64,000 nt of DNA, taken from Melitaea cinxia. Taxonomy: Eukaryota; Arthropoda; Insecta; Lepidoptera; Nymphalidae. How positions within the stretch are numbered: position 1 is the first letter of the stretch; the number at the start of each line of letters is the position of its first letter. The translations under genes and the position numbers were made by a program. The stretch is taken from NCBI RefSeq assembly GCF_905220565.1, contig NC_059412.1:14294125-14358124 (forward strand), given 5' to 3'. Below the pieces are notes generated by a model. It saw nothing but the letters and a program-made list of their open reading frames with translations, did not search any database and was not told the DNA's origin. Shown piece after piece: positions 36,901 to 48,900 of the stretch.

Positions 36901-39900
36901 ATTGTCAAGTAAATGCACATTATCAAGGATCATACAAAAATCAGTCATCATATTTTAATCAAGTTTAAATGGGAATACAAAACAAAGATCAGCTTTAAAT
37001 TAAAACACCACACAACAGGATTGTGACGCCGCGTTGGCGCAACGGTCACAGCCACGGATTTTACCTGTTGCGCGTGCGGTTGCGGGTTCGATCCCCGCAC
37101 ATGACAAACATTTGTATTGGCCATACAGGTGTTTGTCGTGGTTTGGGTTTTTGTGCAGTCCTTGTGGTCCCACCGTGCCTCGGAGAGCACGATAAGCCGT
37201 CGGTCCCTGTTGTTATCATCTTCACCTGATAGCGATCGTTACTCATAGTAGTGAATATATCCGCCAACCCGCATTGGAGCAGCGTGGTGGATTCAGCTCT
37301 GATTCTTCTCCTACTCATGTAAAGAGGTCTATGCCCAGTAGTGGGATATTACAGTCTGAATATACAACTATATACGAAATAATTCACTCGATATTGATAA
37401 TACTTAATTATATTTTATATATAGTCATTATAAATACGAATCCTCTGTTATAAAATCTAATATTTATTTAAGAGTTGATTGGTATTTGATGATACGTAGA
37501 ATTTGTGTCCCAACGGTACCGAATGAGAGACAATGTGTACAAATGATTCTCGTGTTCATCTGAAGTAAGTATATTTAGAATTGGTAGGTAATTTTACAAA
37601 AGATTTCTTTATTTGATTGTTAACATCTCATATTCTAAGGTATTATTTAATAGGCCTACATTCTAAATCTATTTGCGACATGTCTGTGATATTATAATGA
37701 CTATAAAACATTAATATCAGGTTGATTAAGACGATCTTTTTTACAAGTAAGTCAGCAAAAAAAGTCACAAGATGGTAAGCGATTACCGTAGGCTATAGAT
37801 AGATGCCTATGCATCGCAAAGTGTGTTGCCTACCCTACCCCCAATCTCCCCAGGAGCTCTGGTCACCTTAATCACCACAGAAACCCAACATTATTTAAAC
37901 CGGGTATTATTTTGCTGTGGTCTTCTGTAAGGTCGAGGTCCCTCAGTCGAGATGTGGCAGATTTCGAACAGGATTTTTTATTGCTTTGCCCTACCTCAGT
38001 GAAAAACTCTATTAAGTTTGTAGATTGTAATTTTATTGCATGTAATTTTAATGAACGAAATAAAGTATTAAATAAATGAGTAATCGCTATATTGTACCAA
38101 TAACAAAGTATATAAGAGGTTAATATTTACGTTTTCATACAATAACATTTTTGTTTCAAAATCATGTTATTGTTTATAAAAACAGAACAATGTGTATTGT
38201 CTATCATTCTATATGTATATATAAATAAAATTGAAGTGTCTGTCTGTAATCTCAAAATAACTGTTGTGTTATGTGAAAACACAAACAAACGATGTTAAAA
38301 TTGTTGTTTCTGTTTATCAGGCCTAATTTTCGGAACAGCTAAACAGATTTGTATGAGACTTTCACTAGCAGATAGAGCAATAGTATATTTTTATCCCGTA
38401 ACTCCCGGAAATGCCGTGTTTACCACGCACGAGTACCTATCGCCCAGATGGATATGAAATAACTAAAAGTTTTCTATTAAATACGAAAACATCAAAAACG
38501 TTTGCTATCAACCGTTTCTAATATTTTTGTAGCTGCACAATTCTTTACTCTCACTCACGTATTAAACTACTGCTGTTAGACTCTGCTGCACTCATTTAAT
38601 CGTTGTTTTTTTCGAATTGTAGAGTGCTGTTGGCCTTTACAGCGTCACCGGTGAGAGGGGCCGGGTACTATAGACACCAGCCGCGAAGGAAGAAGGGGAG
38701 AAACGCACGCCCTAAGGGTGTCTCCTAGCGAGATCGCACCTCGGCTTAGAGCGTCGTCGGAGTGGAGGAGGCGCTATACGGAGCGCTGAGACGGCTTACG
38801 GACAGTCCGCTACGCGCCTAGGCGCGTGCGAGCCGTCAGAACGCGGGAACCTCGCTCTCGCCGGCGGGGGCGGTGTGTGTGTCCTGTGTGCGGTGGTGTA
38901 TATGGCGCTAAGCACCGTACTCCTATCGTCAGGGTCGGTTAAAACGTGCATGGGACGTCTTTGTACTGTCTGTATTCATTTAATCGAATAAAAATCCAAT
39001 CTATATATAACAATCAAAATTAAACGGTAGCGTGATTTAGCTACATACTAGCGACATCTATTAATATTTATACATAAACACAATCTAATTATATTAGTGA
39101 CATCTATCGGCACAGTTAGGAACTTGGATCAATATTACAATCAATTTTGTTATGATTTGTAGGATCCTCAATTAGAAAATTCACTCAATTCAGCCTAATA
39201 CAGCCCACTGCTGGACATAGTCCTCTATAAGTTCGCGCCAAAAATGGCGTGAACTCGTGTGTTTTGCCCATAGTCATCACGCTGCATCAGGCTGGCTTTT
39301 TCTTCTGTCTTCGGCCAGTGTATTTCAAAGGCAGCAGTTGAATGGTTACCTGATCGTCTCTTACGACACCCACGGGAAGAGAGGGGGTGGCTATATTCTT
39401 TACTACCGTAACCACACAGCAGTTTCAGACCAATCAAGCGAAGTAATTCGATATTCAAAAAAATCGATTAAATATATAAACAAGCTTTTATATTTATGTA
39501 TATTATTAGGGTGAATTGTTGACACACCCATGACTTCGTGGAAGATTCGAAGGCTATTCAGAAAATTACTAATGTTGTACCTTAATTGCTTTTTTTAATC
39601 GTAAGCCTCCGGTCGAACAGGGCGCGTATTATAAGCAATTTTACGCAGTATATTTGATTACTGCAGCTGCTCTATATTACGAGTAAATACTATAAAATTT
39701 ATATTGGTCTGTTATTATAGTAAATATGTATCAAACAGCGTCATTCCGCTAATTAAATAATATATCAAAGGTAATTATTTTCACGATTTTAATTTTTGTT
39801 GGTACGTCATCATTATAAATAATTAAAAGTCTCATTTAACAACTTAAAATAATGAAAACCCTGTGTGGTTCCCGAAATACACAAAACGTAAATGCCTTGG

Positions 39901-42900
39901 CCAAGAAAATACATACAGAATATAATGGGATAAATTCCACGGTAACTAACGGAGTTGTCAGTGCTTTGACGTTCAAGTGAAACAATTGATTTCATGAACA
40001 CCAAAACTTTAAAAAAATCTGTTATTATAACACTGTTATGTACTCTTTTGGAAACTGTCAACAGTGCGTTTCTTTTGACGTTTTATCGCAATGCCAAATA
40101 CGCGTACAGTTTGACGAAGGCATTGCAGTGTTTTAATTGTAATACGAGTAGATACAATTTAGCCTGTCACTTTTGCCGAATTAATTTATATGTTACTAGC
40201 TGACTCGTCAAACGTTGTCTTGCCGCTAAACGCTATTTAAAAATAGGGGTTGGTGGTCGAAGGGTGAAAATTTAGGGTTGTAGGTATTTTTCAACGCCGA
40301 ATCATAATAAAATAAAAAGTAAATAATTTATCTAAAAATAAAAAATAAAATATTGTTGGACTACTAACATTTAGGGGCATTAAAAATAGATGTTCCATTC
40401 TCAGACCTACCCAATATGCACTACTAAAAATTAAAAAACAAATTAGGGGTGGACTACCCTTAAAATTTAGAGGTATGAAAAATAGATGTTGTTCGATTTT
40501 CAGACCTACCTAATATGCACACAAAAATTCATGAGAATCGGTCAAGCCGTTTCGGAGGAGTTTAACTACAAACACCGCGACACGAGAATTTTTTATATTA
40601 GATTTATTTTTGGCTTTTATTTTATGTTTCATATATACTTGTATGATATAATAACTAGACTTCATTACATGTTTGATAAGCATTATAAAGGTAGGAATGT
40701 GTTGACGTTTAGCGGTTACTGGTGTGTTATTACTCAGTTTATACGATTCAAGTGTTTTCTTACAGTTTAAGTTATAACTAAGTATATAAGCTACATTTGT
40801 TATAGTGTTTACTCTTTTCAATTCCTACTCTTTATCCACACTTTCCCTAAATATCACAGGTAAAGATGTTTACTTCCCTTTTTAGAAAAAAACCTCACAA
40901 TTACTCCACATAAATTATATATCATTTTATAGATAACTGCTTGCTCTACCGGCATTAACAACAAAAAAAATTATTATCGCTTTTGTTTTTGTAAATTAGT
41001 TCATTATTAAAATTATATATATGACGGCAAACATTTTGAAACAACGTTAACATGATTGACGCTGGTGAATTTTTTACTTCATCACTCATCATCATTACTT
41101 CAGCCTATCACGAACATAGGCCTCCACAAGTTCGTGCCAAAAATGGCGTGAAATCATGTCAATTTTTTACCTATTTAGTGCGCATTATTCGCACGGGTAT
41201 TGCTAGTATTAATATATTTTCTCGTAAGTTTATTATTTAAAAAACAAACCGTAACAACGTCAGTCAGAATACGGTCAGAATATTTGTTTTAAATCATCAT
41301 TTGATTTATGATGAATCAGACAGAAATGTATCATTAAATGTTTGATTATTCAACCGAACCGACTTCATTCATATTCATGCGAACAATCAGACGATCCATT
41401 CAAAACGTATTAGTTCCCGCCGGTCCAGATATTGGCTCTCGATGCACTCGAGGACGTCATAACATCGATATGAGGATATGAGAATAGACTCACAAAGAGA
41501 CCTTTATGGAAACGCTATTTAATTTATCTTTTTTTTTTTCTTGTTGAATCGAATAGGGGGGCAAACAAGCGTTGATTGGGGTCACCCAATGGAACCTGAT
41601 GGTGAGCATATACCGTAGTCAAATAATCATCTTAGCCGCTTTGTTGACCCTATTCCAAACTCTCCCCAAAAACTCTGACCTACCATATTCACCACAGGAA
41701 CACACTACTTCACAGCAGTGCTATTTAACTGTGATCACCTGTAAGGTTTCTGCAAAGTGGATTAATTTTGTGAAACTGAGGAAATCGTTTGGGAATTTAA
41801 ATATTAGAATCTAAAGAGCCAACTTTTACCCATTACCGTTGAAAAACTTGGGGAGGCCTATGTTCAGCACTGGACTACGATAGGCTAAAGTTATGTTAAA
41901 AATAGTGAGTCGTCGCTGTCACCCACAATTAATTAATTAAATCGTATTTTTTTTTACAAAATTACTATATTTGATAAAACCTCATTGAAGGAAAGAAAAA
42001 GGCTTATTTCTTATTCACATAGTGAAAGTTTTTAAGCATCAATAAACTCTCGTCTATGACCACTAAAACTCATGAACCACTCGTGACGCACGAGCCCTTA
42101 ATGGTAGGGTTATTTCAGTTTTGTTACCGGTACTGTACGTGTTACGTGCATCGTTATACATGTATTTTTTTAAATGTACGTTGCCTCTATTTACGATGAC
42201 CTCTTTCTGAATAAACTGGTATAAATTTGCTTAATACCTTCTTATGAAAGGTAATTTATTTCTAAATAAATAATTGTATTTGCTCTCAAACGAAAAAAAC
42301 CGACTTCGATTATAGCGACGAGTAATACAACGTAAGTAGACGAAAAAAATTAACAAACGCAATAGCCGTCACTACGATTTTTTAGGGTTTCCCTCGATTT
42401 CTCTGGGATCCCATCATCAGATCCAGGTTTCCTTATCATGGTATTACACTTGGGATACTCCTTTCGAACAATTCGGTCGAACGGAGTAACCTCCTCACTT
42501 TTTGAAGTCGGTTAAAAATGACACTAAAATGAGAAAATATTTAATATTGCAAAAATTCAGTTGACATGACGCTGGTTCCGAGAGATGGATAAACGTAAGG
42601 TCCTCGTAAGTAATAACCTTGAGTAGAAACCTTACTTTGGCTTATAGGCAAAAGAAGAAATCTATATAACCATATATATAAACAAATAATATGATTTGCT
42701 AAAATGTAAAAAAAATGTAGAATGCCTCATACCTCATACGCCTTCTTCCCGTGCTCCTCGTGGGTTTCATCGTGTTCCTTGAAATGTTCTTTCTCACCAC
42801 CTGTGGAAGATATACGCTTGATTACAAAAAATTTAATATAAATGTTATTATTATCATATTGTTGCAGTAGGAAACTACAGGATATAACTAGCTCAAATTC

Positions 42901-45900
42901 TGGAGAACTTAGCCTTACAGAAGATTACAGTTAAATAACACTTCTAGCAATTATTATTTCTGTGATCAATCTAAGTTTCTAAAAATATCGACTTGTTACC
43001 AATAGTTCATAATACTTTTGCCCGTGATTTTTTATATTCTTCAAGAAAACCAAACATTTGGTCCACACATAAGCGCGTAGCCTTTCCTCCACTTTCAAAA
43101 CAGCGTATCTCTAGCTTTTATAAATTTCTTCACACCAAACCTTATTCACCCCTGCGGTCACCAACCTGCCTGCCCAACGTGGTGACTATAGGCAAAACAC
43201 TTGAGTTCACGCCATAATATCTGGGACAAATTTGTTGAGGCCTATTTCCAGCAGTGGACTGCGATAGGCTGATTTTTTCAAATCTTGTTCAGATAACACG
43301 CATTCAGCTTGTAACATCCCACTGCTAGACATAGGCCTCTTTATCCATATAGGAGAATGAGATGTCCTGCGACTCCATAAAAAAAAATTGCAGTCGTTTG
43401 GAAATTGTGCGCGTTCATACATATCGGCGATTCATTTTAATATAGTCTAGATGTGTCCCGCGGGTTCACGCGCCTTAATATGAAAGAAATAGATGCTAAG
43501 ACATTAATAAATAGACAAACAAACATTTCAACTTGATATTATTAATAGAGATTTATACATCCAAATAATTATACAAGTTACTGCAATCATTAAAATGATA
43601 TTTATAGAAACATTTAAAATCCATCAAGTAAATTAACTTCGTAAACCCATAGTTTTTACTACAAAAGCCATCAAACCATCGGTCATCTTAATTTATTCCA
43701 TCAGATTAACTGAGATTCGAACAATAATATGCTCTGAATATTTATGAAGGTGACGAAGTCTATACTGCAAGCTGCAGTTAACAGTCTCCCGACTATCAGG
43801 CGATAGTTTTAATGTACTATAGGAAGTATTTTTATTGTAAACCATTAATCTGTATCGTATCGTATCGCTTCAGCCTGTAATATCCCACTACTGGGCATAG
43901 GGCTCTTTCCCCATGAATGAGAAGGATCAGAGCTTAATCCACCACGCTGCTCCAATGCGGGTTGGCGGATATATTCCGTACTACGAGTAACGATCTGTTA
44001 GGATGCCGACCCTGTTTGTCTTTTAAAAAAAAAACTACTTTACACCGCTAACTGCTTTATTTAAAAAGATTGGACACAATGTTGGATAACTGACTTCCGA
44101 ACTTTAAATTGATGTCTGATCTACTCGGGGCTCTGAGTCTAACTGACTGTTTTTTAATAAAAATAATATTAACGAAGAAACAATATAATTCAATTGCTGA
44201 GTAATGATAAAACTATAGGAAAAATACAGTGTATAATATAAATGCTTATGAAGCTTTTACTGCGTTGTAAAATGGGATATAACAGCCCCCCCCTTTTGAC
44301 TGAGCTTTTTCTAAATTAAGATGAAGCGAAGTTTCGAAATAGCAAAATCATTAGAGTTCAGAAGTCATTACAAAATATAGAAATAGAAAATAAAAATTAT
44401 AGTAAAATATTGCAAAATAACTTTGTAACAGTATAAAAATTCGAACAGTTTTACAATTAAATCGTATAAAAGAAACAGAGTAAAATTTAACTAACAATTA
44501 GTATACAATTGAATAATAAAATTGTATAAAAATTAAACAAAATTGTACAAAAGAAATAGTAAATGTTAGTTTTTTTTATGAAATAGTAAAATTAGAAATT
44601 GAACTTAAAAATATAGAACACGTATTAAACAAAAATAATGAATTTTGCAAATAACATAGTATGCTTAGTGAAATAGTAAAATTTAGCAATTACATTTATT
44701 AGCTTATTAGCTTTATTAGCTTATTATAACATTTGTTAAATAAGTAAAACAAGTCGTTTTACAAAAGATTTAGGATTTAGTAAATCACATTGATAAAATA
44801 GTATAGTAGAAATAGTAAAATAGCATGACATAGAAAATTTTATAGTACTTAATTAATTCATTTTAGTTCTAACAAAATACAACTTGAAAAATAAAATAGA
44901 ACTTGAATTAGTTATTAAGATTTCGTACAGAGGAACAGTGAACCTTGCTAACAGTTTTATAAGGTTCATAATTGTTACAATTTGGTAATGATTTTACCGA
45001 TTTATTATCTTCTTCAGAAGTTGATATATCAGTCATCTCAATTGAATTTGTAATTTTAGAACTATGTTTCGATGACTTTTTATTATGACACTGGTTAAAT
45101 ATTTGTATACAATATCTATCTTTACCTTGACGATTTCTTAAACATTTAAATAGTTTAAAGCTTAAGAATAAAAATAGGAATACAATTAAAATATACGTGA
45201 ATGCGGAATAGTATGAGCCATATTTAATAAAATGTGATTCATTTTGAAGATTATTTAATTCTAATTCTAAATTATTCAGCTGATGATTCGCGTATTTCAA
45301 AGAATCTAAATTAATTTTACTTAAAGAAATTGGCGTTAAATATGGTAAACTTTTATTAAATATGCTCTTTTTACAACAATCGTCTTTTGTTATATCGAAA
45401 CTTATATCTATAGCTGATTTAACAGAAAATTGATAAGTAATTGTTGGCACTAGTTGAATAGTTTTAGAATAACCAATACAATTTTCAGTTAATTTGACAA
45501 TGCCTGTGCCAATAATAGAATGATCAGTGATATCATCATTACATTTTATTATTAATTTATTAATATCGGATTGTACATAAATCCATCTGTTATTTTTTAA
45601 TTTATGCCATATATCGATTTGGCCGAATAATAACTTGGCGTTACATTCAGAAGGTAAAGAAAGAGTTACTTCTGTTAATAATTTCGATTCACAATTAGGA
45701 TTAGTTATGCTAGACAACATAGTAATTTGTTCACAAATAGAATAGTTATTATTAATAAATTTACAATCATTTAAATTATTAAGCATAGCATAATGTATTC
45801 TATCGTCACTTAAAGCGGTATAAGAATCAGAAGGTTGGATAAGCGCAAAAGTTTGTACATGTGAGTCATCGTGAGGAGTCGGTAATGGGATATTTTTATA

Positions 45901-48900
45901 AACAGTGAACTTATCCGGTGTTATTAATGGAATTTGCAAACTGAAAACAATCTTATTGTTATAATAATATGAACTAAGTTTCGAAACATCAATCAATGAA
46001 TAAATATTATGTATATTTAATTGAACTGGAAAGTCTAAGTGTTTGTTTATTTGATTAATATACTTAGTTAATTCATTATAAAGACTTAAGGGGCTTATGA
46101 CACTAGGGTGCAAAATATTTAACTTTGAGAATAAAATAGCGTTTAAAGTTGTATCTAGCAAGTTAGAAATAGAAAGTAAGGAACTTTGAATTATATTTAG
46201 CAAATTATTTATCCTAGAAATATGAAGAAGCAAGTTATTAGTTTTTGTAACTTGCGAAAATATTTCATTCATGTTATTAATTTGGTTATTTAATCTTAAC
46301 TCATTTTGGTTTAATTTATAAATCGTGGCATTAAAATTATTTATTGTCGATTTAATTATGTGAATATTATCTCGAAACAAATTGAATAATTCTGATTCAC
46401 TTTTCCGACAGGATTCTATCGCGGCGTCATATTTTCTCGCGTCATCTGCGTCTAGAGTACCAAAGAAAAATTTAAGGATTTCCCCTCCAAATTCTAGAGA
46501 TCTTTTAACTTTATTTGAAGATTGATTATTAATTATTATATGCTCTAAAGATTGTAGTTTAATGTAATTGTATTTTATTAAAATTTCAACGGGATTTGAA
46601 AAATCTTTACATTGGGAAAATTCGTCAGTATTTATTTTTGAACAAAGATTTAAGGTATCGTATAGTAAATTTTCAATTTTATTGAGATACGGATTTAAAG
46701 ATATAAGGTCTATATATGTTATGACTTTCCAATAATCGTTATAAAAATTAATATTCGTAATAGGTTCAAAATAAATTCCAGGACTATGAGATATAGGAAT
46801 GATACTTGATTCAGCGTGGCTTCGGCTTCCATAGCATAAAGCTCTGAAAAATTAAAAATGAATAATTTTAAGGTGCGGAAATAGCAGGCTTAATCTCGTT
46901 TGTGTGATATTTAATATGTTTACGACCTATTTGTATGGTTACATTATGTTTATTGTGTACTTTTATGATTTTGTATGGACCTTTCCATATCGGTGATAGA
47001 GCCTTACGGAGTCGGTGATGGTATTTTACATATACTGAGTCACCAGTTTTATATGAAATTTCGCGTGAACTATAATCATAATATTGTTTAGACTTTTCTT
47101 TGCTATTAATTATATTTTGAATAGCTTTTTCCCTACTAACACGCATTCGATATTGCAAAGATCGAATATATTCATTGTAAGTTGTATTGTTATTGGTTTC
47201 ATATAGAGAATTAGGAATGTTAGGTTTATGACCATATAATAATTCATAAGGGGTGAAATTAGTAGTGCAATGAGGGGTAGTATTAATAGCTAATATTGCT
47301 GTAAATAAATAGCAATGCCAATCGTTCTGGTTTTCGTTTACGAATGATTTTAAATATTCTTTTAATGTAGCATGTGAGCGTTCTAGAGCTCCGTTTGTTT
47401 GTGGATGATAAGGTGTAGTAAATAGGGCTTTAATTTTTAGGATTTGAGTTAATTCTTTGAATAATTCAGACGTAAAACAAGTACCTAAATCCGTTAAAAT
47501 TGTTTTAGGGAAACCGAAAAGAGACATAAAATGTACAAGATTTCTGGCTATTTCTTCACTGGTAGCCGTGACCATGGGATAGGCACTAGAAAATTTTCGT
47601 TAAGTCATCTTGTAGTGTAAGGATAAATGTAAATTTTTGATAACCTGCTTCAGGTAAGGGACCAACGATGTCGAGAGCTAAACGTTCAAATGGTCTAGTG
47701 GAAGTAGAAGTTATCTCCATTGGAGCCTTATTGACATTCTCAATGGTTTATTAATTTGACATAATTGACATTTCTTTACGTAATCTACGATATCAGAGCG
47801 CATACCTTTCCAGTAATAGGCAGCCTTAATTCGATTATACATACGATTTGACCCTGGGTGACCTGCAATAGGTGAGTCATGATTTTCTTTTAAAATTTTA
47901 GTGATTTCCACGGGAGTAGGATAAATTAGTTGGTTCTTATATATATGAATTTTAATATTAGTGTTATGGAAAATATAAGCAATCATGTTATATATTTTAA
48001 TATAAGCTAGTTTAGAAAATGGATCTGAAAAGTCTGATAAAGCGAGATCTGTAATATCAGGATTCTCAATTACAATTTTATTTCTAAGTTTTATTAGTAA
48101 ATTGTAAACATCTTTAAATTTAGTTTCTTCATAATGATGAACTTTAGTAAACAGAAAATAGTAAGATTTATTTTTGTCGTTTACGCATTGAATTGTAAAA
48201 GGTTCGCGTTCAGAATTTAATAAGTCCTCGGGCTTTTCTAACTGCGCTAATATTTTTTCACAGTGAGGTATCGATGAGTCGAAATCTAAAGAGACGGGAC
48301 AGACAATGGTTTTCTGTTTAGATAAATGTAATCCTTCTGTGCATTCCAAAATTATAGTATTCGAAGTAGAAAGTTTATTAGTAAATTGATCCTTAAAATA
48401 TTTTTCATAACTAGAATTATTTAAAGTGTTAATATTTATAACATTGACGGGACAGCGCGATAACGCATCAGCGTTAGAGTTAAGGCGACCTTGTTTATAA
48501 ACGATTTCGTAATCATACTCTTCGAGTTTTAGGCGCCAACGAATGAGTCTACTACCGGGATCTTTAACGTTAAATAACCATACTAATGGTCTATGATCGG
48601 TGACAATTTTAAATTTGTTACCATAAAGATAGGGACGGAACGTCTTGACTGCGAATAAAATTGCTAAAAGTTCTTTTTCAGTGGTCGAATAATTACCTTC
48701 AGGACGATTTAAAGTACGTGACGCGTAAGCTATCGGCTTATCTTTACCTACAGGACCTTGGGATAAAACTGCACCTACGGCGTAATTACTTGCGTCCGTG
48801 GTTACTATAAACGGTTGAGAAAAATCTGGGTATTGAAGCAGCGGAGCATTAATTAATTTTCCTTTCAAAATATCGAAAGCGATCTGTTGTTCCTGAGACC

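Noticed and set aside
37024..37110. Independent tRNA gene
   Set aside because: Boxes A and B are present, but the body continues into a SINE shared by many copies, and the cloverleaf is not complete.
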